A program made the position numbers and the translations under genes. This document shows positions 46,353 to 54,974 of a stretch of 64,000 nt of DNA, piece by piece. Each line of letters begins with the position of its first letter. The first letter of the stretch is position 1. Origin of the DNA: Evtepia gabavorous (GTDB lineage: Bacteria; Bacillota; Clostridia; Oscillospirales; Oscillospiraceae); contig NZ_QQRQ01000002.1 of the NCBI RefSeq assembly GCF_003425665.1, positions 1 through 64,000 on the forward strand, given 5' to 3'. Below the pieces are notes generated by a model. That model did no database searches, had not been told where the DNA came from, and saw only the letters and a list, made by a program, of their open reading frames with translations.

Positions 46353-46988
46353 TTACTGTTCAGCCACCACATCGCCATGCTCAATATGGTAGGCGATGCG
46401 CTGGATGATCATCATCAGAGCCACGGAGTTTTTTCCGCCCTCCGGCACAATGAGGTCGGCGTATCGCTTGGAGGGCTCCACAAACTGCTCGTGCATGGGT
46501 TTTACCGTGGCCAGGTATTGCTCCACCACGGAGTCCAGGCTCCGGCCCCGCTCCTTAACATCCCGGACGATCCGGCGGAGAATGCGTACATCGGCGTCGG
46601 TGTCCACAAAGAGTTTGATGTCCATGAGATCCCGGAGGGTCTTGTTTTCAAAGATGAGAATGCCCTCCACCAAAATGACTTTGTTGGGTTTGAGCTCCCG
46701 GGTCTCCTCGGTGCGGTCGTGGATGGCGTAGTCGTAGACGGGACAGTGGATGGTTTTGCCCGCCCGGAGGGCCTGCAAGTCCTGGATCATCCGGTCTGTG
46801 TCAAAGGAGGCGGGATGGTCATAGTTGAGGGTTTGCCGCTGCTCCAGGGAGAGATCGTGGTGGGCGGCATAATAATTGTCGTGGGGAAGTACGCTGATGT
46901 CATCGCCAAACTGCTCCAGCAGGCGGTCCACCAGGGTGGTTTTCCCGGAGCCGGTGCCGCCGGCAATGCCAATGATGAGGGGTTTCAT
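46353..46988 (-). CDS. udk: Uridine kinase
   Basis: Udk phosphorylates uridine and cytidine. The 211-residue protein has Walker A GGTGSGKTT, PHDNYYAAHHDL (a Udk hallmark), NYDHPASFDTDRM, VILVEGILIFENKTLRDLMDIKLFVDTDADVRILRRIVRDVKERGR and a final conserved IVPEGGKN. The ATG at 46988 follows GGAGGTGA. It lies 85 bases downstream of prfC on the same strand. Confidence 0.92.
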   Translation of the reverse strand: MKPLIIGIAGGTGSGKTTLVDRLLEQFGDDISVLPHDNYYAAHHDLSLEQRQTLNYDHPASFDTDRMIQDLQALRAGKTIHCPVYDYAIHDRTEETRELKPNKVILVEGILIFENKTLRDLMDIKLFVDTDADVRILRRIVRDVKERGRSLDSVVEQYLATVKPMHEQFVEPSKRYADLIVPEGGKNSVALMMIIQRIAYHIEHGDVVAEQ

Positions 46989-47073
46989 GGTTTCACCTCC
47001 AAATAGAATGGGGACCAGGGCCCCGGCAAGAGAACAGAGAGGACCGGGGCGGGGGTCCTGTGCCGGGGGACGG

Positions 47074-48678
47074 TTACGTGTCCTCCTCGCTTCGTTCGTT
47101 GAACTCGGTCAGAACCAGCTGAGGATTGTGGTCGGAGACCCATTTAATGGACCAGAAGGAGGAGAACAGGAGGAGCTTGTTGCCCTTGTAATCCTCCACC
47201 AGCTTGGTGTCGTTGCCCAAAACCAGGTCGGTTTCATGGAACTCCACGGGCTCCTTGATCCAGCGCAGGTATTCATAGGGCAGGGTGTCCATACGGATTT
47301 CCACGTTGTACTCGTTGCGCAGGCGGTATTGGAAGACGTCAAACTGGAGGGTGCCCACCACGCCCACGATGACCTCCTCCATGCCGGTATAGGGGAGCTT
47401 AAAAATCTGAATGGCGCCCTCCAGGGCGATCTGTTCCGCTCCCTTCAGGAACTGTTTCCGCTTCATGGTGTCCACCGGGCGCACCCGGGCAAAGTGCTCT
47501 GGGGCAAAGGTGGGGATGGGGTCAAAGCGAAATTTCTTCCCCGGGGAGCACAGGGTGTCTCCGATGGAGAAGATACCCGGGTCAAACACACCGATGATGT
47601 CTCCGGCATAGGCCTCCTCAATGATCTCCCGCTCGGCGGCCATGAGCTGCTGGGGACGGGAGAGGCGGAGCTTTTTCTTGCCCTGGACGTGGTAGACCTC
47701 CTTCTCCGCGTCAAACCGGCCGGAGCAGACCCGGAGAAAGGCGATTCGGTCCCGGTGGGCTTTATTCATGTTGGCCTGAATTTTGAAGACGAAGGCGGAG
47801 AAGAAGTCCTCCATGGCGTCAATTTCCCCCTCGCTGCTGTGCCGGGGCAGAGGAGAGGTGGTCATACGGAGGAAGTCCTCTAAGAAGGGCTCCACGCCGA
47901 AGGTGGTCAGGGCCGAGCCGAAGAAGACGGGGGAGAGCTTGCCGTGGCGCACCCGGTTCAGGTCAAAGTCACAGGAGGCGCCGTCCAGCAGGGCGATGTC
48001 CTCGATGAGCTGGTCCCGCCGGGCCTGCCCCAGCATGTCGGTGAGAACCGGGTCGTCCAGATCAATCTGCGTGGTCCCGGACTTCTTGGCGTTGGTGTTG
48101 GAGGAGAAGTGCAGGATCTCCTGCTTGTTCCGATCATACACCCCTAAAAAGTCCTTGCCGGACCCGATGGGCCAGTTGACGGGATAGGTGTCGATGCCCA
48201 GTTCCTTTTCGATCTCCTCACACAGGGCGAAGGGGTCGCGGGCTTCCCGGTCCATTTTGTTGATGAAGGTAAAAATGGGGATATCCCGCATGACGCAGAC
48301 TTTGAACAGCTTCCGGGTCTGTGCCTCCACGCCCTTGGCGCCGTCGATGACCATCACCGCGGAGTCAGCGGCCATCAGGGTGCGGTAGGTGTCCTCGGAG
48401 AAGTCCTGGTGGCCGGGGGTGTCCAGAATGTTGATGCAGAAGCCCCCGTACTGAAACTGCAGCACGGAAGAGGTCACGGAAATGCCCCGCTGCTTTTCAA
48501 TCTCCATCCAGTCGGAGACCGCGGCCCGGGTGTTCTTTTTCCCCTTCACCTGGCCGGCCTGGGCGATGGCCCCGCCGTAAAGCAGGAATTTCTCCGTTAA
48601 AGTGGTTTTGCCGGCGTCGGGGTGGGAGATGATGGCAAAGGTCCGACGGCGTTTGATTTCAGATTCGAATTGAGACAA
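47074..48678 (-). CDS. prfC: Peptide chain release factor 3
   Basis: RF3 is the translational GTPase that recycles RF1/RF2. The 534-residue protein has G1 SHPDAGKTTLTEK, G2 RGISVTSSV, G3 DTPGHQDF, G4 NKMDREARDP, and the RF3-specific WPIGSG. The C-terminal half ends VSDHNPQLVLTEF. The TTG at 48678 lies 8 bases after CGGAGG and gives MSQFESEIKRRRTF, the normal RF3 start; an in-frame TTG at 48705 lies upstream of the ribosome site and is rejected. Confidence 0.94.
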   Translation of the reverse strand: MSQFESEIKRRRTFAIISHPDAGKTTLTEKFLLYGGAIAQAGQVKGKKNTRAAVSDWMEIEKQRGISVTSSVLQFQYGGFCINILDTPGHQDFSEDTYRTLMAADSAVMVIDGAKGVEAQTRKLFKVCVMRDIPIFTFINKMDREARDPFALCEEIEKELGIDTYPVNWPIGSGKDFLGVYDRNKQEILHFSSNTNAKKSGTTQIDLDDPVLTDMLGQARRDQLIEDIALLDGASCDFDLNRVRHGKLSPVFFGSALTTFGVEPFLEDFLRMTTSPLPRHSSEGEIDAMEDFFSAFVFKIQANMNKAHRDRIAFLRVCSGRFDAEKEVYHVQGKKKLRLSRPQQLMAAEREIIEEAYAGDIIGVFDPGIFSIGDTLCSPGKKFRFDPIPTFAPEHFARVRPVDTMKRKQFLKGAEQIALEGAIQIFKLPYTGMEEVIVGVVGTLQFDVFQYRLRNEYNVEIRMDTLPYEYLRWIKEPVEFHETDLVLGNDTKLVEDYKGNKLLLFSSFWSIKWVSDHNPQLVLTEFNERSEEDT

Positions 48679-49011
48679 GGTGGTAACCTCCGAATAAAAG
48701 TTCAAATGGAGAGATTCCCCAGAGAAAGGAGACGGGAGAGGCCGCCGGGCATTTGAGGTGGGCAGGGAGCTGACTTTCTCCAGAGGGAATCGTTTCTATA
48801 ACATCTCATTTTAGCATGCAATCGGCCGGACCGCAAGAGAAAAACCACCTTCTCCAGGGAGTCCCGCGGCAGTTTTTGTTCTGAGCGGGCAGGTGATTTT
48901 TCCCAAGGGCCTCTGAGGAAAACAGAGAGAAAGAACGTGCGTGGAATGGGGTTCATTCTACGCACGTTCCTGGGAAACAGAGGATAAAATCACGTTGTGC
49001 AGAAAAGACCG
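48679..49011. other. Intergenic region prfC - CNNM/CBS gene
   Basis: The gap is 333 bases. It contains an extended -10 (TGCTAAAAT on the minus strand, -10 at 48808-48813) that may serve prfC, and a terminator hairpin for the CNNM/CBS gene (48933-48969). I see no convincing coding sequence or RNA gene. Confidence 0.5.
48933..48969 (-). terminator. Terminator of CNNM/CBS gene
   Basis: A 16-bp stem (GAACGTGCGTGGAATG with CATTCTACGCACGTTC, one G-T pair) has a 5-base loop. On the minus strand it is followed by TTTCTCTCTGTTTT. Confidence 0.65.
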
Positions 49012-50325
49012 TCAAGGGTCTTCTTTGCCCTCGGGCAGAAGGGTGACCAGGGCCTCCTCCAGACGATGGTGCTGAATTTGGGTCATTTGAATCTGGAGAC
49101 GGTCGGTCTGCAGGAGAATGTTCCGGCCGTCCTGGGGGACAGAGCCGTACAGACCAAAGACATAGCCGCCAAAGGTGTCATACTCCTCCAGGGGCAGGTC
49201 TACCCCCAGGGTTCGGGCCACATCGTCCAGGGGGGCCGAGCCCTGAATCCGCCAGGTGCCCTCTTCCAAGGGCTGGATTTCGGGCAGTTCCCCCTCCTGC
49301 TGAATCTCTCCCACCAGCTGTTCCAATAGGTCTCGGATGGTGACCACCCCCAGCAGACCGCCGTATTCGTCCAGAACCACGGCGTAATAGGTCCGGCGCT
49401 GCTTCATCTGCTGGAAGAGAACGTCTGCCTTGAGGGTCTCTGGGACAAAGAACGCGGGCTTTACCACGGTGTCCAGGATTTCCTGGATGGGACGGTCCTG
49501 GAGGCGGAAAAAGTCCCGGGCGTCCAAGATACCCACCACCTGGTCCACCGAGCCGGCACAGACGGGATAGCGGGTGTGCCGGGTTTCAAAGAGGATCTGC
49601 TTCCATTCCTCGGTGGTTTGGCTTGTCCAGAGCAGGTCCAGTTCTGTGCGGTGGGTGGCGAATTCTCCCACGGTGAGGTCGTCAAATTCAAAGACATTCT
49701 GAATGAACTCCTTGGTGGCGGAGTCAAAGACCCCCTTCTCACTGCCCCGGTCCACCATCATTTTGATCTCTTCCTCGCTGACCTCCTCCTCGTCGGCGTT
49801 GGGGTCCACCCCCAGCAGACGGAGGACGCCGTTGGTGGAGGCGGTGAGCACCGTGACCACCGGGGCGAAGATGGCCGAAATGGCGGAGATCAGGGCGGAC
49901 AGCCCCATGGCCAGGGACTCTGATTTTTTCATGGCCAGCCGCTTGGGCACCAGTTCCCCGAAGACTAAGGTGAAATAGGAGAGCAGCAGGGTGATGAGAA
50001 TGACGGAAAGGGTGTCTAAGGTCTTTTCCGGGATGGGGACCCCGGCGCGCAGCAGAAGGGCCACCAGCCGGTCCGAGAAGTGGTCGGCGGCAAAGGCGCT
50101 GCCCAGAAAGCCGGACAGGGTGATGGCAATTTGAATGGTTGCCAGGAACTGGGCCGGGCGGCTGGTGAGCCGGGCCAGCCGCAGGGCGCGCTTGTCCCCT
50201 TGGGCTACCAGCTGCGCCAGCTTGTTGTCGTTGACAGAGATCACCGCGATCTCCGCGCAGGCAAAGACGGCGTTAAGGGCGATTAGGATGACTTGCAGCA
50301 ATAAGGGCCATAGAACAGCCTGCAT
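49012..50325 (-). CDS. CNNM/CBS-domain transporter (hemolysin-like)
   Basis: The 437-residue protein has a CNNM (DUF21) domain of three to four helices (LLLQVILIALNAVFACAEIAVISVND, TLVFGELVPKRLAM). Two CBS repeats follow (TRYPVCAGSVDQVVGILDARDFF; AVVLDEYGGLLGVVTIRDLLEQLVGEI) and a C-terminal CorC_HlyC domain (YDTFGGYVFGLYGSVP). Members are implicated in magnesium or cobalt export; older annotations say hemolysin. The ATG at 50325 follows GGAGGAG. It has its own strong promoter. Confidence 0.9.
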   Translation of the reverse strand: MQAVLWPLLLQVILIALNAVFACAEIAVISVNDNKLAQLVAQGDKRALRLARLTSRPAQFLATIQIAITLSGFLGSAFAADHFSDRLVALLLRAGVPIPEKTLDTLSVILITLLLSYFTLVFGELVPKRLAMKKSESLAMGLSALISAISAIFAPVVTVLTASTNGVLRLLGVDPNADEEEVSEEEIKMMVDRGSEKGVFDSATKEFIQNVFEFDDLTVGEFATHRTELDLLWTSQTTEEWKQILFETRHTRYPVCAGSVDQVVGILDARDFFRLQDRPIQEILDTVVKPAFFVPETLKADVLFQQMKQRRTYYAVVLDEYGGLLGVVTIRDLLEQLVGEIQQEGELPEIQPLEEGTWRIQGSAPLDDVARTLGVDLPLEEYDTFGGYVFGLYGSVPQDGRNILLQTDRLQIQMTQIQHHRLEEALVTLLPEGKEDP

Positions 50326-50377
50326 GGTTGGAATTCTCCTCCTCAAAATTTCTGGGGGTTTCCCAGGATATGACTGA

Positions 50378-50406
50378 ATTATACTATGCCCCTTGTCCGG
50401 GGTCAA
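50378..50406 (-). promoter_or_regulatory. Promoter of CNNM/CBS gene
   Basis: On the minus strand TTGACC (50401-50406) and a perfect TATAAT (50378-50383) are 17 bp apart. Confidence 0.75.
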
Positions 50407-50471
50407 GATGGGGCGGGGGTATTTCTGGAAAAGAATGACAGATGAAAAGAAGAAAACAGGCTGGAGAGGGA

Positions 50472-51236
50472 CTATTGGGGGGTGGACATGGGGTCGGGCT
50501 GCATCTCCGGCAGGTTGTCCCAGTAACGCTTGGGCATGTGGGACATGCGGCACTTGGGGTTGTGGCGGGCGGGAATGGCGATGGTCTGATAGAACCGCCG
50601 CCAGAGAGCCTGACATTGCAGTTCGGCCTGGTCCGGTCGGTCCAGGTCCAGATGGTCCACGGGACGGATTTTCCACTTGCGGTCGGCGTAGAAGAGGCCT
50701 TCCCGGTGGGTTTTGTCGTGGAGGAGAAAGGCTTCTTCCGGTAGCCGCTGGCAGAAGTGAGGGCGGAGCAGGGGGAGCACCCGGTTCTTCGGGGCAATCT
50801 GGCCCACCAAGACACCGCCGTAGTCTGCAAAGCGGACGAATCCCTTGAGCTGGTGGGCCTCATGGGTCAGGTGCTGGATGGCCCGGGTGAGCAGGAGGAC
50901 CCGGTCGTCGGTAAGGTCCTGGGGCAGGGCCTGGTGAAAGGCCAGATAGATCAGGTCGAACATAGTTCGCTCCCGCTGGGGCAGGCAGGTAAGGAAGCTG
51001 TACGTGATCAGCCGGCGGAAGGTGGAGGAGACGGTTTCCTCCAGGCTGCGGTAGACCGACTTGGCCAGGGCCTGGTCGGTGGGAGTTTCCAGAATGGGGT
51101 ACAGGGAGATCTGCTCCACGCCAGGGGAGAGAAAGTAGAAGGGATAGACCTTCTGCCGGAAACTCTCTCCGACGCAGGTGAGAAAGCCGGCGAAGGAGCC
51201 GTCATACAGCATCGCGCATGGGGGCCAGGTGGACAT
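50472..51236 (-). CDS. TIGR03915-type putative DNA repair protein
   Basis: The 254-residue protein begins with MLYDGSFAGFLTCVGESF (from residue 9) and has GFVRFADYGGVLVGQIAPKNRVLPLLRPHFCQRLPEEAFLLHDKTH and late RFYQTIAIPARHNPKCRMSHMPKRYWDNLPEM. These features mark the uncharacterised family (TIGR03915/DUF4130) always found next to a radical-SAM putative DNA-repair protein. The start follows AAAGGAGG. It lies 12 bases downstream of the radical SAM gene, so both belong to one operon under the LexA-like box. Confidence 0.85.
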   Translation of the reverse strand: MSTWPPCAMLYDGSFAGFLTCVGESFRQKVYPFYFLSPGVEQISLYPILETPTDQALAKSVYRSLEETVSSTFRRLITYSFLTCLPQRERTMFDLIYLAFHQALPQDLTDDRVLLLTRAIQHLTHEAHQLKGFVRFADYGGVLVGQIAPKNRVLPLLRPHFCQRLPEEAFLLHDKTHREGLFYADRKWKIRPVDHLDLDRPDQAELQCQALWRRFYQTIAIPARHNPKCRMSHMPKRYWDNLPEMQPDPMSTPQ

Positions 51237-51248
51237 CAGAACCTCCTT

Positions 51249-52499
51249 TCAGGCGGGGAAAAGGGAGAGCTGTTCGTAGGGCGCGGGCAGAGCGGGGGCC
51301 TCCAGGAGGGTCAGGGCCCGCAGGACCCCTGCCGGGGTAACCCGGAGGGCGGGGGTCATTTTGCCGGAGCAGGTGATGAAATACTGGGCCCGCTTCAGAA
51401 CCACCCCCAGCTTGCCCAGGGCGGTGTGATCCAAAGACCGCCACCGCCGGGCGGAGAGAATCCGCCGGGCACTGACCACCCCGATGCCCGGGACCCGCAG
51501 GAGGGTGTGATAATCCGCGGTGTTGACCTCCACGGGAAAGTATTCCAGGTGGGACATGGCCCAGCTGCATTTGGGGTCCAGCTGGGGGTTTAGGGTGGGG
51601 TGATCGGGGGAGAGAAGCTCGTCTGCCTGGAAGTGGTAAAATCGAAGCAGCCAGTCTGACTGGTACAGCCGGTGCTCCCGCAGCAGGGGCGGCCGGAAGG
51701 ACAGGGGGGAGGGGAGCAGAGGACTGTGGGTCACAGGAACATAGGCGGAGAAAAAGACCCGCTTGAGGCCGTATTTCCGGTACATCCCCTCCGAGAGCTT
51801 GAGAATGTGATAGTCTGTCTCATCCGAGGCCCCCACGATCATCTGGGTGGACTGCCCCGCCGGGGCGAAGGCCGGGGCGTGGCGAAACTTCTGGCGCTCT
51901 GCCTTGGACTGTAAAATTTCCTGTTTGATCTGAGCCATCGGCTGAAAAATGGCGTCGGTCTTTTTGTCCGGTGCTAAAAGCGCCAGGCTTTTGGAGGACG
52001 GGAGCTCGATGTTCACCGACAGGCGGTCAGCCAGCCGCCCCAGCCGGGCGGTGAGCAGGGGATCGGCGCCGGGGATGGCCTTGGCGTGGATGTAGCCGGA
52101 GAACCCGTAGTCCTCCCGCAATAGGGTCAGGGTTCGGATCATCAGTTCTGTGGTGTAGTCGGGGCTGCGGACCACGGCGGAGCTGAGGAAGAGCCCCTCA
52201 ATATAGTTGCGGCGGTAGAAGTCAATGGTGAGGTCCGCCAGCTCCCGGGGGGTGAACATGGCCCGGGGCAGGTCATTGGAGGTCCGGTTCACACAGTATT
52301 GGCAGTCGTAGACGCAGACATTGGTGAGCAGAAGCTTGAGCAGGGAGATACACCGGCCGTCGGCGGAAAAGGAATGGCAGCAGCCGGCCGCGATGGTTTT
52401 GCCCAGGCGGCCGCCCCGCCGGTCTCCTCCGCTGGAGGTACAGGCCACATCATACTTGGCGGCGTCGGTGAGAATGGTGAGCTTTTCGGCAAGGGTCAT
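51249..52499 (-). CDS. TIGR03916-type radical SAM putative DNA modification/repair protein
   Basis: The 416-residue protein has the radical SAM cluster motif CVYDCQYC (C-x3-C-x2-C) near residue 67. Upstream is a cysteine-bearing lead (YDVACTSSGG, GCCHSFSADGRC). The C-terminal third has a helix-hairpin-helix DNA-binding unit (LLRVPGIGVVSARRILSARRW). The combination suggests radical chemistry on DNA bases, and the family has been proposed to repair or modify DNA; activity is unproven. The ATG at 52499 lies 8 bases after AGGAGG; a GTG three codons upstream overlaps that site. Its promoter includes an SOS-type box. Confidence 0.88.
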   Translation of the reverse strand: MTLAEKLTILTDAAKYDVACTSSGGDRRGGRLGKTIAAGCCHSFSADGRCISLLKLLLTNVCVYDCQYCVNRTSNDLPRAMFTPRELADLTIDFYRRNYIEGLFLSSAVVRSPDYTTELMIRTLTLLREDYGFSGYIHAKAIPGADPLLTARLGRLADRLSVNIELPSSKSLALLAPDKKTDAIFQPMAQIKQEILQSKAERQKFRHAPAFAPAGQSTQMIVGASDETDYHILKLSEGMYRKYGLKRVFFSAYVPVTHSPLLPSPLSFRPPLLREHRLYQSDWLLRFYHFQADELLSPDHPTLNPQLDPKCSWAMSHLEYFPVEVNTADYHTLLRVPGIGVVSARRILSARRWRSLDHTALGKLGVVLKRAQYFITCSGKMTPALRVTPAGVLRALTLLEAPALPAPYEQLSLFPA

Positions 52500-52533
52500 A
52501 GGGGACACCTCCTGAAGGGAATGGCCAAAAAAT

Positions 52534-52547
52534 CGAACGTATGTACG
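52534..52547. promoter_or_regulatory. LexA-like (SOS) box
   Basis: CGAACGTATGTACG matches the Gram-positive LexA consensus CGAACRNRYGTTCG at all but one of its defined positions. It lies just downstream of the -10 of the radical SAM gene, where repressor would block initiation. Confidence 0.65.
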
Positions 52548-52550
52548 AAT

Positions 52551-52578
52551 AGTATACCAGCCTGTCAGGGGATGTCAA
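52551..52578 (-). promoter_or_regulatory. Promoter of radical SAM / TIGR03915 operon
   Basis: On the minus strand a perfect TTGACA (52573-52578) and TATACT (52551-52556) are 16 bp apart. The LexA-like box follows 3 bases after the -10. Confidence 0.75.
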
Positions 52579-52592
52579 AGGAAAAGGATGGC

Positions 52593-52625
52593 AAAAAAAC
52601 ACCGGAGGAAACTTCCTCCGGTGTT
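52593..52625 (-). terminator. Terminator of Old Yellow Enzyme gene
   Basis: A perfect 13-bp stem AACACCGGAGGAA/TTCCTCCGGTGTT is followed on the minus strand by seven T. Confidence 0.85.
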
Positions 52626-52646
52626 GGGTCCGCGTTTTGGGACTGA

Positions 52647-53750
52647 TTAGGCCTGGTTGTTGGCAAAGGCGGCTGGAATTTCGTGCTTGATGCAGCGGCG
52701 GCCCTCCTTGGACCAGATATTGCCCAGACATTTGGTGCAGCCGACGCAGGGAGAGTCCTCGCCTTGCTCCAGGTGGCGGACGAAGTCGGGCTGGCAGATG
52801 AAGGGACGGGAGGCGGAGACGAAGTCGATGCCGGCGTCCAGGATCTGCTGGGCGGTCTCAGGGCCGCGGACCCCGCCCACCAGGATCAGGGGGATGGAGA
52901 CCGCCTGACGGATTTGTACGGCCCGGTCCAGATAGAAGGTGGGGATCTTTTTCTTGCCGAGGCCCAACCAGTTGTAGCCGGACAGCTCAATGGCATCGGC
53001 ACCCAGGGCTTCAAACTGGCGGCAGAAGTAGAGAATATCCTGGGCATAGGCCTCGTCAGCCTCTCCGGCGCAGTTGGTGTTGACCTTCACCAGGATGGGA
53101 TAGTCCTTGCCCACGGCCTGGCGGATGGCGGAGAGACATTCCCCGGCGAAGCGGAACCGATTCTCCGCACTGCCGCCGAATTCGTCGGTGCGGTGGTTGG
53201 TGTTGGGGTCCAGGAATTGGCTGAGGAGGTAGCCGTGGGCGCAGTGGAGCTGGATGCCGTCAAACCCCATCTCCTGGGCGGCCTTGGCTGCGTCCACAAA
53301 GTCGTTGCGGATTTTTTCCCGATCCGCCGCGGTGATCTCCGTGGTTTCCATTTCGTTGGGGGCTTTCATGCCGCCGGAGGGGGCCAGCAGCTTGCCCCCT
53401 GCCACGTGCTTTTCCGGCATGAAGACATTCATGCCGGCGTGCATGAGCTGGAGGATCAGGCGCCCGCCTGCGGCGTGGACGGCGTCCAGCACTTCCTTCT
53501 GGCTGGCCCGCTGTTCCGGGGTGGCAAAACCCACCTGGATGCCGGTGGAACGGGCCTCCGGGGAGATGTAGCTGTACGCGGTGATGATGGCGCCGGTGCC
53601 GGCTGCGGCGATCTCGCGGTAGAGTTCCACCTGCTCCGGGGCGCAGGTGCCGTCCCGGCGGCCGAAGGGGTCCTGGGTGGCGGAACGGATGACCCGGTTG
53701 GGCAGGGTCAGGGTGCCGATCTGACCGGCGGTGAAGAGTTTAGAAGCCAT
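52647..53750 (-). CDS. NADH:flavin oxidoreductase (Old Yellow Enzyme family)
   Basis: The 367-residue protein is an OYE-like TIM barrel binding FMN. It shows LPNRVIRSATQDPFG at the start, LILQLMHAGMN, GFDGIQLHCAHGYLLSQFLDPNTNHRTDEFGGSAENRFRF, LVGGVRGPETAQQILDAGIDFVSASRPFICQPDF, and a cysteine cluster CVGCTKCLG near residue 340. It lacks the C-terminal FAD/NAD domains of 2,4-dienoyl-CoA reductase. The CxxCxxC hints at an FeS or metal site, as in bile-acid or dienoate reductases. The ATG follows AAAGGAGA. Substrate is unknown. Confidence 0.85.
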   Translation of the reverse strand: MASKLFTAGQIGTLTLPNRVIRSATQDPFGRRDGTCAPEQVELYREIAAAGTGAIITAYSYISPEARSTGIQVGFATPEQRASQKEVLDAVHAAGGRLILQLMHAGMNVFMPEKHVAGGKLLAPSGGMKAPNEMETTEITAADREKIRNDFVDAAKAAQEMGFDGIQLHCAHGYLLSQFLDPNTNHRTDEFGGSAENRFRFAGECLSAIRQAVGKDYPILVKVNTNCAGEADEAYAQDILYFCRQFEALGADAIELSGYNWLGLGKKKIPTFYLDRAVQIRQAVSIPLILVGGVRGPETAQQILDAGIDFVSASRPFICQPDFVRHLEQGEDSPCVGCTKCLGNIWSKEGRRCIKHEIPAAFANNQA

Positions 53751-53811
53751 GGAAACGTCTCCTTTGTCAAGTGTCATGAGGCTTTGGGTACCATTACAGT
53801 ACAACTTTTTC

Positions 53812-53840
53812 ATTATATCGAAAGGTGTCGGAAAATACAA
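53812..53840 (-). promoter_or_regulatory. Promoter of Old Yellow Enzyme gene
   Basis: On the minus strand TTGTAT (53835-53840) and a perfect TATAAT (53812-53817) are 17 bp apart. Confidence 0.65.
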
Positions 53841-53868
53841 GAGAAAAGAACCGGGCGACCGGCGCAGG

Positions 53869-54282
53869 TTACTTATCGTAGCGGAATGCAGAAACGATAT
53901 AGGCAATTCTCGATGCCCCATAAGGTAAAATACCGCCCATAACCAGCCAGATAAAGGCATATTCCCGAGTCAGGCCGAAGGCAATCATGCCAGCGATAAT
54001 TGTCATAAATGATGCATGTAGCGCAACCCGAAAGGCTTTCGCGGCACATTTTAACTCGATGTATTGATTTCTTTCGTCCTGCTCTGCAATCAAATCCTCC
54101 TCCGTTTTCTTAGGTCTAAGGGCAAAAATAAGGGCCAGCAGAACAAGGATAACGAGAGCAACGCCTGCCGTGGCTTTTTGTGGGGGTGTGAGTGTAGTAA
54201 TATCGCCGAGATAGAAGCTGAAGAAAGCAGCTAATACCAATAGCACACCGAATAGTTTGCTTTTTCCATTGAATAATTGCAT
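53869..54282 (-). CDS. Small four-helix membrane protein
   Basis: The 137-residue protein has four hydrophobic segments (about 8-26, 36-56, 85-105, 110-130) around a charged middle region (KKTEEDLIAEQDERNQYIELKCAAKAFR). That layout resembles DUF2178-like proteins encoded beside small XRE regulators in Firmicutes. No function is known. The ATG at 54282 follows GGGGAGG. It is the last gene of a three-gene operon whose first gene encodes an XRE regulator. Codon use is more AT-rich than the flanks, suggesting transfer. Confidence 0.7.
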   Translation of the reverse strand: MQLFNGKSKLFGVLLVLAAFFSFYLGDITTLTPPQKATAGVALVILVLLALIFALRPKKTEEDLIAEQDERNQYIELKCAAKAFRVALHASFMTIIAGMIAFGLTREYAFIWLVMGGILPYGASRIAYIVSAFRYDK

Positions 54283-54284
54283 GT

Positions 54285-54497
54285 TTATAGTTCCTCCCCT
54301 TCTTCTTCACCGTCAATATGTAGCGCCATGACCATGTGATAAAGAGCGGCAAGGAGGCAGATTCCGATGAATATGATCGGCCTTAACATACCGTGCGTAG
54401 CGTCGGTGAATATACAAAACCTTGATATGGCAATACCAACGCCAAGAAGCAGGAGTAAAATGCCCCGTACAAACATTTTTTTATCTTTGATCCTCAT
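54285..54497 (-). CDS. Small two-helix membrane protein
   Basis: The 70-residue protein has a basic start (MRIKDKKMF), two hydrophobic helices (about 9-27 and 38-58) and an acidic tail (DGEEEGEEL). I do not recognise it. It overlaps the XRE gene end by 17 bases and lies 2 bases before the next membrane gene, so it is part of the same unit. It may work with that protein in the membrane. Confidence 0.6.
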   Translation of the reverse strand: MRIKDKKMFVRGILLLLLGVGIAISRFCIFTDATHGMLRPIIFIGICLLAALYHMVMALHIDGEEEGEEL

Positions 54498-54714
54498 GTT
54501 GTCCTTCCTCCAACGTCACATTTTCTTTCAAACAGCACAATTCCTCCACTGTCGTGTTGAATAAGCGCGCAATTTTGTAGGCCAGTACCAACGACGGGTT
54601 ATATTCGCCCCGTTCTATGGAATTGATGGTCCTCACTGTTACGCGCACCTGGTTGGCAAGCTGCTGTTGTGTCAACCCGGCGGCAGTCCGTAAATCCTTG
54701 ATGATCGTTTTCAC
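54481..54714 (-). CDS. Small XRE-family repressor
   Basis: The 77-residue protein is a single helix-turn-helix (LRTAAGLTQQQLANQVRVTVRTINSIERGEYNPSLVLAYKIARLFNTTVEEL), close to the YozG/SinR-like short XRE group that usually represses its own operon. GTG 54714 lies after GAGGTGAGGA; an upstream GTG at 54723 overlaps that site. Palindromes GAAGTTAACTTC lie around its promoter and are likely its operators. Confidence 0.8.
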   Translation of the reverse strand: MKTIIKDLRTAAGLTQQQLANQVRVTVRTINSIERGEYNPSLVLAYKIARLFNTTVEELCCLKENVTLEEGQHEDQR

Positions 54715-54734
54715 ACTCCTCACCTCTGAAATAG

Positions 54735-54810
54735 GAAGCTTACTTCTTAGGAAGTTAACTTCATATTATAGCAAGGCAAAGGGAATGTCAAGAGAAAAGA
54801 AGTTAACTTC
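54735..54810 (-). promoter_or_regulatory. XRE operon promoter with palindromic operators
   Basis: On the minus strand TTGACA (54786-54791) and TATAAT (54765-54770) have a 15-bp spacer (or TAATAT at 17). Two perfect 12-bp palindromes GAAGTTAACTTC (54751-54762 and 54799-54810) and an imperfect one GAAGCTTACTTC (54735-54746) flank them. Confidence 0.7.
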
Positions 54811-54914
54811 TTATTGCTCACGGGGAAACGAAGGAATGCTGTTTTGTGAAACGGCTGGAGTTTCTTCCGGCAGGACCTATTTTGAACGGAGAAATCAGGC
54901 CGGGAAAGTTCCGA

Positions 54915-54944
54915 TTGACAGGGTTGGGTTTGAGGGGATAGAAT
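54915..54944 (+). promoter_or_regulatory. Promoter of rarD
   Basis: A perfect TTGACA (54915-54920) and TAGAAT (54939-54944) are 18 bp apart, 30 bp before the start. Confidence 0.65.
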
Positions 54945-54974
54945 GAAAAAGAGAGAAAAGAGAGGGGGCTGCCG

